Assembly (NCBI GenBank): GCA_025331445.1
Contig: JAIWNE010000032.1
Location: 186,001 to 250,000, forward strand
Source: Blakeslea trispora
Taxonomy: Eukaryota; Mucoromycota; Mucoromycetes; Mucorales; Choanephoraceae
Length of the DNA: 64,000 nt
Direction of reading: 5' to 3'
Positions 21,951-33,374 of the stretch are shown here, piece after piece (position 1 is the stretch's first letter; every line of letters begins with the position of its first letter). The position numbers were made by a program, and so were the translations under genes. The notes below the pieces were generated by a model, which saw only the letters and a program-made list of their open reading frames with translations, was not told the origin of the DNA and searched no databases.

Positions 21951-22447
21951 TTATTTATTTACACGATCCGAGTTATCTTCATCATCATCCTCTTCATCAC
22001 TGTATCTTCTTGAGATACCAAGTGCATTCTGACTACCAATCAATTCAGCATCATAATCGTCTTCTACATCGCTATATTGGTTCAACAATCCTTCCTCCTC
22101 TGAACCAAGATCAAAAGGTCCTCTTCTTTCAACGAGTGGAAAACTGAATCTGTTTGGTATCAATCTGTTTGCTCGACGGAGACAAAAGCACATGCCAATA
22201 CCCAATATAATCAATATGATATACTATGAGAGACAATGGCATTTTTTTTTTGGTAAAATGAGCCATGGTGAATATCTCTTGATTTAATAAAGAGACTCAC
22301 AAGAATGATAGTGGCTGTCCAATCAAGATCATCAGGCGGAGAGCGCTTTAATAATATGTCTTTATTTTCACATAATAAATAAATAAACAGAGCCATGTTA
22401 AAAAAAGAAAAAGGACAAACAATTGCATAAACAGATTTACCTGACAT
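21951..22447 (-). CDS. Small single-pass membrane protein of unknown function
   Basis: Spliced model: 22441..22447 (ATGTCAG), 22301..22359, 21951..22223; 112 aa. It reads MSDILLKRSPPDDLDWTATI, one transmembrane segment (ILYIILIILGIGMCFCL), then an RRANRL stop-transfer and a ~75-residue acidic, Ser-rich cytosolic-type tail ending DDDEDNSDRVNK. The last junction (GTGAGT...CATAG) is in phase 0. The first intron (22360..22440) is 81 nt, has GTAAAT at its donor and AAATAAAG at its acceptor with a TTTAAC branch-like site, and is open in frame; retaining it would insert 27 residues with a second hydrophobic stretch. No homologous family recognised. The short first exon makes the start uncertain. Confidence 0.55.
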
Positions 22448-22614
22448 AGTTAAATTATGTATAGAGACAGAAAGCAAAATATATGTATAAAATAAAAGGA
22501 AAAAAAAAACGAAACAAGCAATAGTTTTTTGTGTGAGTACTAAATTTGGAAATTGCATGACTGTTCTCGTACAAGTTTGCTTGTTTCATCAATGGCTTGC
22601 ACCAAGAGTTAATG

Positions 22615-22755
22615 TTAAGTATTGTTATACATTTGAACGGCAGAACTCTTTTGAGACTCTTTCTTGTTTGACTGTGATTGTGATGATTTGTATTTGATTA
22701 GAGTCACTACCAATTTGAGGAATATTAGAAATGCCAAGATATAATGTAGTGTCAT
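22615..22755 (-). CDS. Possible 46-aa membrane micropeptide
   Basis: Short frame MTLHYILAFLIFLKLVVTLI... with one N-terminal hydrophobic helix followed by a Ser/Gln/Lys-rich tail ending VQMYNNT. It lies 170 bp upstream of the small membrane-protein gene on the same strand. The pattern (helix plus hydrophilic tail, clean ATG) is reasonable for a small mitochondrial or ER protein, but in AT-rich DNA such a frame can occur by chance. Confidence 0.25.
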   Translation of the reverse strand: MTLHYILAFLIFLKLVVTLIKYKSSQSQSNKKESQKSSAVQMYNNT

Positions 22756-23963
22756 TTCTACTTCTTTAAAAAAGAAGACGAGAAAGAAAGAAAAAAGTGA
22801 GAAAGAGAAGAGGGAAAAAAAGGAGGGGGGAAATAGATACAAGCCATAGCAAGTCTGTTTTATACAATTTATGCACTAGTCATATGAAAATTGATCTTTC
22901 CTATCAAAATCTGCATATGCTTCAATAACGCTTAAATCATTACATTCTGTTTGGTCTGACAAACATGAGGGGGGGAAAAAGTTACAGTTTCCTAATCAAA
23001 TCAATCTTGTCTGCTTTATGATATAACGGCTATTGTATGAGTTGTGAAAAAAAAAAGCTTGTTTACATAATACATAGAAATACGAGCGTTAGATTTATTT
23101 CTTTTTCACTATGCTTGACTATAAGAAGGTCGATTTATGCAAAGCGTTGTTCATACGAGATATGCTCAAGGGCTTCTTAACAACAAAAGAGAATTGTTAG
23201 TCAATTGATTTTACTCGTGTATATAACCAATACTTCAATGTGAACAGCATCCTAAAGACAACATCCTAATTGTAGTTTCAAAACAAAATCAAAAAGCACA
23301 AGTTTGGCATAAATCCTATGCTGTATCACAAAGAAAGAACAGGTTTTAGATCATTGATCTTATCTCTTTTGTTGATTTTGAGCTTTGTTTTTCTTTTTTT
23401 TTTCTTCTCTCTTACTAACAACAACCGTGATATGCTCAAGACAAAAGTTGGCAAACTCATTTGCTGTCTTCTGCTTGATAACAAACTGCAACTCTGCTTT
23501 CATTCTTTTTAATCTAAATCTCGGGATCAAGCATCGGCCTGTCATTCTCTTCTTTTCTCTCAAAGACAATTTCGATATTGTGACCAATCTTTGCAGTTAT
23601 CTGTTGGTTTAATATTTAGAGTATCAAGTGTACTTCCTTGCTTTGTAACTAAGGTTATTTTAAATTCTTTTTTAAAAAAAACAGACATCTACTGTTCTGC
23701 GTCTGGGTGGGAAGAACTAGCTTATTTGATGCTTCTGATAAAGTAAGATAAATGCTCTAACAATTTCTCAATGCAACCAAGCCCTTGATAAACGAAAGGC
23801 AATAGGTGAGTTTCAAAAGAAAAAAAAAAAAGAGTTTTTGTTTTGTATCACTTTGATATTTTTCTTATGCAAAAATGACGCGCCAGCCATGCTTAAATTC
23901 CATTGCCTTTTTATTTTTATAATTCTTCTTTTCTTCTTCTTTAGAAAAAAAAATTGATCACCG
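22756..23963. other. Intergenic region, nothing recognised
   Basis: About 1.2 kb upstream of the PFF1-type peptidase. Overlapping opposite-strand frames at 23318..23612 are low-complexity. No RNA gene or repeat identified. Confidence 0.45.
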
Positions 23964-26726
23964 ATGGATTCTTTTAATGAGACAACACCTTTGTTGTCTC
24001 GAGAAGCAGAACCTTTGAGGCATAAAAAGAATACGCCAAAGCTTATTTATGGTTATGTATTTGGTGTCTTGCTGGTCTTTGTCACTCTAGTTTACTCGAT
24101 TCGTAGTACACTACCAACACCACTTTCAGATGTTGAAGCACGAAAAAGCAATGATTTTCCCGGTGTTCATTGCTACAATGAATATCTCTCTCATTTCAAT
24201 GCTCCTCATTCAGCCAATCAAAAAGGAAATGCCGAGATTAAGGATTGGATTGTCAAGCTGGCTCATGAATTCAAAGCTGAAGCTACAGAAAATGGGATTG
24301 AAATGGACATTGTGGATGAAGATCCTACAGATCTAGTTACAAAGTTGAACAAGTTTAGTACAGGTAATCTATTACATAATCAAGTACTCAATGACCAAAT
24401 GATAATAACCGTTTTTTTTTCTTTCTTAAACCAGAGGAATATTGGTTAGTCGAATCCCGTAATGTGATCATTCGACTTGTAGGTACTTCTAATGTAAAGA
24501 ATGAATCCTTTCTTGTCAACGCACACTATGGTAAGTTTCATCTCTAGTCTTGCTTAGGACTACTCTATGAAAGGGATGATCAAAGACGTTTTTTTTCTTT
24601 CAACTCTCATCTCACCTTCTCTCTGTATAGATAGTGTATCCACAAGCCATGGAGTAACTGATAACGGGATGGGAACTGCTGTAGCGCTTGAATTGCTCCG
24701 TTACTTTGTACAACATCCTCCCAAAAACACTGTGATTTTCCTTTTTAATAACTTTGAGGAAGGCCATTTGATTGGCGCGGATGCATTTGCACTTCATCCA
24801 TGGTTTTCAACAATAAAGCTATTTGTCAACTTGGAAGGCACAGGTGCTGGTGGTCGAGCTCTCTTGTTTCGCAGTAACATCATGTCCGCTGTCGAAAAGC
24901 TTGCCTCTACTGCTCGTTATTTGCATGGTTCTACCCTTGGTAACAACTTGCTCAAATCTAGACTGCTTCGAAGTGATACAGACTATACTACATTTACAAA
25001 ACATGGCGTTCCTGGTCTAGACATTTCTTTTTATTATCCTAGATCACACTATCATACACAAAGAGACGACTTGGCCCATACAACACCTCAGTCCTTGCAG
25101 CATATGGGACAGATGGCTCTGAGTGCAGTCATTGGTATTGATGAAAACAATGCTATTGTAGAACAGGCAGGTGAACCAGAGGATTTTATCTATTATGATA
25201 TTCTGGGTCGCTTTATGTTGGTCTATAGTTTCTTTACCTGTCAACTTGTCAACATTGTAGCACTTGTTGTCATTCCTCTCGGATTCTTTTCGTTGTTTTG
25301 GTTTTCAAGTCAAGGGGAGGAACATGTGGATATGGATCAAAAGAAAGCCGCACTAAAGCAGAACGCTGTATTGATTGGACAAAGCTTTGTAGCTACCTTG
25401 ATTGCTCTTGTCTCTGTCGTTACCTTTGTGACTTTATCTTCACTCATCCTGTTATGGATGAACCCTTCTGTGACCTATGGGTCCACTTATTTTGTTGCTG
25501 TTTACCTTTTTGCAGCTTCCTTTTTGGCACTTGTTTTATCTCAATGGATCCTGTTGAGTTACTCAAAGACGTTGGCTCGTCGATTGACAACAGCGCAGGT
25601 GGGATTGTATGGTCTGACTACCTTTTGGTGGGTCTTACTGCTGGTGGCTGCCATTCTTACCTCTCAGGGATTTACTGCTAGCTATTTTGCCATCTATTTC
25701 TTTGTCAGCAGCTCCTTGGCCACTGGATTGTTAGTGACCACTTTGCCTTCTGATCCAGAAGAAGATAGCGATGCTGCTATCAATGGTAGTCGTTATTGGT
25801 CGGTTGCCTTCCTGGCTCAGGTTCTCTTACCGGGTACCTTGATGACCGAGTTTTTGTTATTAGTGATCGACTCAATGCGTCATACAACAGCAGATGGTAC
25901 ACCTGAGTGGGCCATTTACGGATTGATGGCTACACCTATTGTGATTGTTGTTCTCCATCTTCTTCCTTGGGTGTATGCTGCTGGAGAATTGCGTAGAACA
26001 ACTTTCTGTGCCTCTGTTGTATTTGTGGTCATCATGGCCATCTGTTTTATGATCAGTCCCTTTGATGGCAAAACTTCGCCCAATCGAATTGTCTTCCGTC
26101 AAGAATACAATGCTACCGAGCCTCTCTCCACTGTCACATTGATCACTGGTTCTAGCTTTGGTCTAGCTGGAAAGGCCAAGGAGATGCTACCTTCGTCTGA
26201 ATATGACACCTTGACCTGTGATGCCTACTTGACCTATCAAACACGTTGTACATACCAAACCACCTTGGCGCCTATCTTTGCCCGTCACCCCAAAAAGGAA
26301 ATCCATGTCTCCTATGGCCCTGTTGAATGCAGCAAGAAGCAAGGGCTCTGTACGCTTGGTATCACGACACAAGTACAAAACAGTCTGTTGTGTCAGCTTG
26401 AATTCACACATGCCAATATCAAAGGTCTACAAGCCAAACTGAATGGCCACCCAGTAAAAGCAATAGGCAATCAAAGTATTCATGCCCTCACTGTGTATTC
26501 CAAGAAACAGGCCAGCAAGGTCTCATGGGATCTTCAGTATGAAGCAGACCAAGATGCAGGCGAGGCTATCTTTAGCTGCATCTATGATGATTGGACAGAG
26601 GGTGAATTACCTGCCTTTACTACCCTCAAGAACAATTTACCCCACGATTCTCTGTTGACTATGACAGGTGGTGTTGGTCTAGCCAAAGTACACTATACAC
26701 CTTCCATCTCTCTTCAACCAAAATAA
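23964..26726 (+). CDS. PFF1: Multispanning M28-family metallopeptidase (PFF1/ERMP1, Fxna-like)
   Basis: Exons 23964..24363, 24435..24530, 24631..26726; 863 aa. A short N-terminal tail with acidic/dileucine-like TTPLLSREAEPL precedes TM1 (IYGYVFGVLLVFVTLVYSI). The luminal M28 domain carries VNAHYDSVSTSHGVTDNGMG (zinc-ligand His and Asp), NNFEEGHLIGADAF (catalytic and zinc-binding Glu) and later SHYHTQRDD (final zinc His region). The C-terminal half has about eight membrane segments (roughly residues 380-680) and a terminal luminal domain. Fungal members are vacuolar membrane proteases (Pff1); the metazoan relative ERMP1 is in the ER (family knowledge). The second splice site divides the HYD motif: the Asp codon is split G|AT. 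The zinc set looks complete, so activity is likely. Confidence 0.93.
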
Positions 26727-26833
26727 TAACAAATATATAAAAAAAGGAATCATTTCAAATATGACACAATAAGCTATCCTTTGCTTGCTTCTTTTTTCTT
26801 CTCTTTTTTTTTTGCTCTTTTTCTTTCTTCTCT

Positions 26834-27416
26834 TTATTTCTTTGCCTTCTCTAATTGTTCTTGCTTCCATAATGCTTGCAAAGGTTGGAAAGCTTTACCG
26901 GGTTGGTCTCTTAAATAGTATAATTTTGATCTTCTAAACTTGGCTTCATTAGGGGTTTGCATCACCTTGATGCTCTTCAACAAGGGAGAATAGAGAGAAT
27001 ATCTTTGCTCGACACCCACACGCATGACGATGTTGCGAAGTGTAAAGTTGGTGTCAATGCCCTTGCGACGAATAGCAATGCAGACACCCATAAAGGTAGA
27101 TGATGTTGTTTCGTTCGGTCCGTTCAAGGTTTCGACAAGGACAACAGATCCGGGCTTGATGCCACTAGGATTCTTACGAGAGAAAAGTTCTGTACGTCCA
27201 TCCACATTGGCTTTCTCGATCTGTTGTTGTGTGACTTTTTCCATGACATTGACCTTGGGTGTCTTTGCAGTAGTGGCATAATGGCCTTGAGAAGAAAAAG
27301 AAAAGTGAGTCAACACATGGCAACGATAGACTTTGATTTTGCTTACATTGAGATACAACAGAAGAAATGGGACTCTTCTTTGTAAGTCGAGAAGCCAATG
27401 TCTTTAAGGAATTCAT
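26834..27416 (-). CDS. Mitochondrial ribosomal protein bL19m
   Basis: Exons 27347..27416 and 26834..27285; 173 aa. The first exon encodes an Arg/Lys/Ser-rich, acid-free N-terminus (MNSLKTLASRLTKKSPISS), a mitochondrial targeting signal. The mature domain shows bL19 features: GSVVLVETLNGPNE, FMGVCIAIRRKGIDTNFTLR (with NIVMRVGVEQRY following), YSPLLKSIKV and FRRSKLYYLRD. bL19 sits at the subunit interface of the mitoribosome (family knowledge). The gene is convergent with PFF1, the stop codons being 107 bp apart. Confidence 0.92.
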
Positions 27417-27678
27417 GATTGTTTTTTAAAAGAAAAAAAAAAGAATCAAAATGCTGAGGTAGGGGGCTTTTCATTTTTTAGACGGATTTTAAAAGTTTTT
27501 TATTTTTATTTTTTCTTGAGCTGAAGATGACAGGATTGCATTGGTTTAGTGCAGAGTGGTATGTTATTCAACCGAGTTTATCTTTCTTTCTTTTTTTTTT
27601 ATTAAAGACAAAGTAATAGAATAATGAATGAATGAAACTGTCATTTGGTGTATACAGTGAGAAAATAGACAGTCATTT

Positions 27679-28862
27679 TTAGGCCTGAGTATCAGAAGCA
27701 TGGTCATTAGGGAAATACTCTTTTTCATGCCCTTGAACAAATCTATCAAGAAAAAGACTCAATACAATGTTCTCTAACACTATACTGAATCTTACCTAAG
27801 CAGTTCCTCAAGGCGCTCTTTTATTTCTGCCATAGTATCAGTATCAATGTTTGTAGCGCTTATGATGTTGGGTAATTCGACAAACAGCCGAAGTAAATGT
27901 TCTGCTCCATAGATGCTGCTAGGTTCTTTGTCTGTACATAATTCTTCAAACTGTTTTCTCTCTGATCGATATAATAAAGAAGACTCGGTCATTTTGTTGA
28001 AATACAATAAAACACCCTGAATAAATTCCTCTAACGCTTCATCCTTTCTGTAATTTTATCAGCTATTATCTTTACTTGACTTGTATTACTTACATTGGGC
28101 ATTGTTCTCTAAAGTCCTCGAGTATCTTGTCTACTGTAGTTTCTCTCGGTAAAGCCAACATCTATGTCACTTATAAGCATACTATCAACATCAACTATGT
28201 CTTCGTACTTGTCTGTTCTTTGTCACATTTTCCCAATCATCTACCAAAAGTCCTTTCAATGTGTCAGGCATGGACAATTTGAACTCTGCTCTCTTGTTAT
28301 CATCATCCTGTGTATATTACTCTTATTAGAGGAATCAGATTACATCTTTCATACAGTGTATCTGTGTTCTTTACCAGTCTTGTCTTGTCTATACTAGAGT
28401 CACGATATCGTTTTCTACCTCTTGGTTCTGTGGTATTTTCAGGTGTTTGACTGGCACTGACTGAGGCACGCGACGACTTTCGCTTAAGACTAGACTCTTT
28501 TAGTTGTCTCTGTTTCTGGAGGTTTGTGTCTGTATACTTGAGCACTCTATCCTCTGTCACCCATTCATCCCAGCTTAAAAGGTATAGATACATTAAGCTA
28601 TTGTCCTATTTGGGAATCATTTGTCTACATACGTTTGTTTCCATCCCTTATAGTGAACAAAATATTGGTTTTCTTCTTGCTCGTCTTGATTCTCTTTTTT
28701 ATCTCTTTTTAATATCTACAAGAGAATTCTGGTATTTTCTAGTCAATCTCTTCCTGAATTCTGCCTGCTACCCATTACCTTTGCTTCGTATATAAAAGAG
28801 CCGTGGTAGCAAAGGACGCGCTCGTCCTTGTCAAAATTAAACTTGTTTTCCTCTTTTGCCAT
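27679..28862 (-). CDS. EAF3: MRG15/Eaf3-family chromatin protein (chromo barrel plus MRG domain)
   Basis: Seven exons: 28779..28862, 28633..28715, 28375..28573, 28209..28307, 28094..28161, 27796..28047, 27679..27742; 282 aa. N-terminal chromo barrel: FDKDERVLCYHGSFIYEAK, then FVHYKGWKQTWDEWVTEDRV. A basic linker (SLKRKSSRASVSA...RGRKRYRD) leads to the MRG domain: MPDTLKGLLVDDWENVTKNR, LPRETTVDKILEDFREQCP, IQGVLLYFNKM, LLYRSERKQFEEL, SSIYGAEHLLRLFVELPNI and the final FVQGHEKEYF. Eaf3 reads H3K36 methylation and serves in NuA4 acetyltransferase and Rpd3S deacetylase (family knowledge). The start ATG at 28862 gives the canonical chromo-barrel N-terminus. The gene is fragmented into small exons, so only pieces appear as open frames; phases were checked at every junction. 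Confidence 0.94.
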
Positions 28863-30701
28863 AATGTTTAAAGAAAATAAAGTGTACCCAAATGGCAGAT
28901 TTGAAAAATCAAGCAGCGGTTTCTGAAATTCAATGGTTGTCGTAAATCAAGATCATGAAGCGCGAAAAAATGATCCAATCAGCAGCTTCCCCAAATCTCA
29001 ATGAGCGTGAACAAAATTTCGTAAACAGCATATTTTGAAAACTAGCTTTACAGTCGTCGTCGCCTCATGAATCAGCTCTACTCTCTCATGCACACGCACA
29101 CACACACATACTGAAGCAAATGATAATGAATGTTATTAATTGAATGAACTGTACTTTCAATGAGGTCTTGTTGATCAAATTGATCAGGTTTATGCAAGAC
29201 ATGTAATATCTTGCAAGTGAGTGGCAGCATATAGTTGACCATAAAAATGGTAAAATACAGAGGTCAATCTCAGCGCTAGTAAGTGACTTGTTGATAGCTA
29301 TGGCAAAACTGAGGTTAACAGGAAATTGTTAGATGTTAAAGTAGTCAATACATGATTCGCTTCTAAAAGACTTTATGGAACAATATGAAATAAAAGGAAG
29401 ACTAACTATTAAGACAAGCACAAATACAGATAAATTTTAATTAGCTGTTTGTATAGGATGATCAACTTGCACCAATATATCATGCTATTTTCTCTTTTTA
29501 CTGCAAAACAATGAGCAGTAATCACTGTAAATGATCCATGTTAAACTCTTCTCTTTACATGTTGAGAATGAGGATTTAGTCTCTTTGCATCGTCAAACAA
29601 AGAAGCAAGGTGTCCATTGATATAGACTAGTATACACAAAGAATAAACAAACAATCGATATGTCAGCCAATAATATTGATAAGTAATGTTGTCAATTTAC
29701 TTTATGAGTTAAAGAAAAACGTTCTTTTTCTTTTGTCTGATTGTTATAAAAAACGAATATTCTAAATACAAAGCTACAGTAGTCACTCGATTTAAGAGTG
29801 TCCATATTCTTGACATTCTTATATTGAGAGCACTCTTAAATCAGATTTAACTTTTGGTCTTTTTCTTGTTGTTTTTTGGCTTAAGCGTATCTAAAGCAAG
29901 AAAAAGGAAGAATGTCTTTCTTCTTATACAAGTGAGAACAATAAGAGTTGTGCTGTACTTGTCATTTCAGTCAGACAGATTAATTGATATTAGGAAAAGG
30001 GAAGAGAACAGTAAGAGCAGTAAACACGTACAACCTAATTTTTTTCAAGGGCTATAATCGATTTTGTAATAGCAAAAAAGGTTATGCTGTTCTCCAAAAA
30101 AAAAGTACTTCAATTCATTACTTTCTTATTACTGTATCCCCTTCTTGTTGCTTGGGTTTTCTTTTTTTGTGTGTGTATTGAAGATAGATTTCTAGGCTGT
30201 GTATTTATCATGTGATCTGCTTTTATGATACTTTCATCACTTCAGCCTGCTCAGCCGTTTCTTTATATTCGTTATAGAAAAGGAATATCCACAGCAATAG
30301 TGTTATAGAGTGCTTTTCATTGTAAATTTGTGAGGATTAGCTTTCATAAGGTTGATAAAGTCTATATTTCTTGTTGAAAAGAATCTCAAGCTTGATCTCA
30401 TTCTTTTTTACTGTGTAGCTATTGATGTCGAGTTGAATTGAGTCAAAAAGGACATAACAGAGAGTCTGGTTCGTTCTCATTGAACTTGGCAGACAAGTGC
30501 AAAAAAGCATGAAATGCCCCCATAAAATTTCGATTGTCATCTTTTTTTGCCCTTTTTTGTAGAGTGTCTGTGTAACACTCTATGTTTAATTTTTTAATTT
30601 TGGAATATAAAGTTTTAGCTTTTCTTTGCTTTTCTTTGGCTTGCAAACTTTGAGCTTTCTCACCCTCTTTTTTTTTGGTCATTCTCTTGCTATAAGAATT
30701 G
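28863..30701. other. Divergent intergenic region between EAF3 and the P450 gene
   Basis: About 1.8 kb, AT-rich. Contains a CACACA stretch near 29092..29106 and the foldback repeat at 29784..29842 listed separately. No coding gene recognised. Confidence 0.5.
29775..29842. repeat. Foldback element with Tc1/mariner-like end
   Basis: GATTTAAGAGTG (29789..29800) and its exact reverse complement CACTCTTAAATC (29831..29842) can form a 12-bp stem with a 30-nt loop. The left end reads TACAGTAGTCACTCGA (29775..29790), and TACAGT is typical of Tc1/mariner termini. The 17-mer CACTCGATTTAAGAGTG (29784..29800) recurs exactly, inverted, at 55820..55836. Confidence 0.6.
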
Positions 30702-32542
30702 ATGTCTCTTGATAAACGTACATTACAAGCTTTAGGCACAGCAGGTGTCACAGTTGCTACACTTATTGGTGCTTTGGGTCTAAAGTATCATGACCGTCCA
30801 TTGTTCTATGAGCATCCTGAAGGCATTCCTTATAGAAAAGGAGTACCTATTCTGGGCAATCTTCCTGATATGCTGAAGAATATTGATCGACTGCATGATT
30901 ATATGATGGAAGGTTTTGAAGAGGCAGATTCATTGAATTTGTGAGTTGCTTTCGTGTATTCTGCATAATGGTTTGTTCATTTTCTTTTTCTTTCGCTAGA
31001 ACTGCAGGTGCTCTTGGCAATGTTACAGCCATTATGACCATTGATCCTCAAAATGTAGATTATGTTTTAAAAGGTAATATTCTCATTGACCACTTTTTCT
31101 TTCTTTTAACTCATGCGTACACGTAGGTAATTTTGAGAATTACTTAAAAGGACCTAAATTCAGAAATGCGCTCTTTGAAATTTTGGGGAATGGTATATTC
31201 AATGCCAATGGTGAACAATGGAAATATCAACGCAAGACAGCCAGTCATATATTCAACGTCAAAAACTTTAGAGACGATTTTACAGAGTAAGCATTGAAAC
31301 TCTTCAAAATAGTGCAACAGCAAACTTACATTGTATTACTTCAAGTGTCTTTGTTGAAGAAATGTTGGTTGTCTGTGACAAAGTGTTGGATGAACACGCA
31401 AGAGAACAAACATCTTTTGATTTTCAAGATCTCATGTTCCGATTTACTTTAGACTCTTTTGTGAGGTAACTGATTCTCAAAAAAGAAAGACGCCAACAAG
31501 AATTTAATTGCTTGCAACTACATAGTCTTGGTTTCGGTAGACAGCTGAACTCTATCATAGCCAAAGAAAAAGTCCCATTTGCAGTCTCGTTTGATCATTT
31601 ACAGGCTATTGGATTTGTTCGCTTCGTTGACCCGCTTTTGCCTCTCAAGGAAAAAATGTCAAAATACCTGATGCCATGGAAAATGAGCACAGATGATCAC
31701 GTAAAAGTCTTGGATACATTTGCTGAAGAAGTGATTGCTGCCCGAAGAAAAGAAATTGCTGAAGGCAAGCCTCTCAAAAAAGATTTGCTTTCTCGGTTCA
31801 TGAATTCAAAGAACGAGAACGGAGAAGAGCTAAATAATGTAGAGCTTCGTGATACTATACTTAATTTCATCATTGCTGGTCGAGATACAACTGCACAGGC
31901 CTTGACATGGTTGTTTTATAATTTGGCATTACAGCCTAGAATCGAGAAAAAGATACTTGAAGAGATTGAGGGCAAAATCACAGAGGAAATCGAAAAAGAC
32001 AATGTCGCCTTATATGAAGTGATCACTGGTTTGCCTTACATCCATGCAGTGTAAGTTTGAAAAGAAAATCATTGTATATTGTTGAGGGAATATGAACATA
32101 TTCAAAAAAAAACAATAGGTTCTTTGAGACATTGCGTTTACATCCTCCTGTACCCTCAAATCAAAAGTATGCGCTTCATGATGATGTTTGGCCCGATGGT
32201 ACTGTCATTAAAGCAGGCCAGTACGTAAACTGGTCTCCTTATTGTCAAGCCAGAAGCACCAAAGTCTGGGGTGCCAATGCAAAAGACTTTTATCCTGAAA
32301 GATGGTTAGACAAGAATGGCAATTTGCAACGAGAAAGTGCTGGCAAATGGCCTGTCTTTCATGTTGGTCCTCGCATTTGTCTGGGACAGAACTTGGCTAC
32401 CTTGGAAGCACTTGTTTGCTTGTGTATGTTGCTTAGACGTTATAGCTTTGAGTTAGTACCTGGTCAAGAAATCACGTATGGCGTCTCATTAACATTGCCC
32501 ATGAAGAATGGTATGAAGATGTTGGTTCAGAAGCGAGCATAA
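30702..32542 (+). CDS. Cytochrome P450 monooxygenase (microsomal)
   Basis: Exons 30702..30940, 31000..31073, 31127..31286, 31346..31465, 31526..32050, 32119..32542; 513 aa. N-terminal membrane anchor (LGTAGVTVATLIGALGL) followed by a proline-containing hinge and ILGNLPDML. Helix C WKYQRKTASHIFN; helix I IIAGRDTTAQALTWLFYNLA with the acid/alcohol Asp-Thr pair; ExxR in FETLRLHPPVP; PERF-like FYPERW; haem loop FHVGPRICLGQNLA with the axial Cys. A complete P450 by these marks. The helix-I and meander style (DDVWPDGTVIKAGQYVNWSP) resembles the fungal CYP52 and related fatty-acid/alkane hydroxylase clan (inference); the substrate cannot be told from sequence. No P450 reductase or biosynthetic cluster genes are adjacent. 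Confidence 0.93.
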
Positions 32543-33374
32543 AGCAAGATGTATTGCTATAAATCGAACACATTTTTTTTCTTTCAAAGAGCAATAAAGT
32601 CTTTTCTTTCTACTTTCTGTTGTCAACACAGCTGAAATCGCAGCACTTTTTTTTTCTTTACTTGTTCAGTCATCAATCCAGTTCCTCTTCTTTTTCTAAG
32701 AATGGTAAAGGAAAATATAGACTGATGGATTAGAATGCTTTTTTATCTTAAAAATCATAAGCCTTTCTCAACGTTATGTGCTAAATCATTGCTACTAAAC
32801 TTCACGTGCTTAGTAAAAAATGGCAATGAACACAAATTGCTTTATATGGAAAGTTGCTTTCATCATAGAATAGAAAGCAGTCATTCTTCGTTTTAAAAGT
32901 GACTCGAAATCGCCTTTTGGTACTATTGTTATCACAGCAGAAAGGGCATATTGAAGTAATTCTTTATGTAGATAGTTCTGTCATCAAAGAATCAGATACT
33001 GCCAGTTTTTAAAGTAAACGAAAGCAATGGCTCAAGACAATTGTTTTCTTTCGTTGATAGTAGCAACTCGTACTTTAAAGATGACAATCCGCCAATTGAA
33101 GTTATATCAAAAACTACTTTGAGCTTACAGAAGATTGAGATCAATGTATCAAGCAAAACCAAAGACCTCTTCACCAGAGGAATATGCACTCTTTTCATAA
33201 AAAAAAAAGACAATTTCTGATTTGAAACATCCATTCTATTGGACAACATGATCCAATCAAATCATTATCTTGAACCAAAATTTCCCCTGGCATATCAAGT
33301 CCGCTTATAATTTGACGCTACGCTTATTGTACAAATGAAGCACTTCTTTTTTTTCCCCTTGTTTCTTATTTATC
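32543..33374. other. Intergenic region between P450 and CPT1-like genes
   Basis: About 830 bp, AT-rich. One minus-strand frame (32992..33249) has no recognisable features. Probably P450 3' UTR and downstream promoter. Confidence 0.5.

Noticed and set aside
23318..23612. Overlapping opposite-strand ORFs at 23.3-23.6 kb
   Set aside because: Low-complexity Phe/Lys-rich frames mirror each other in AT-rich DNA; no codon signal or homology.
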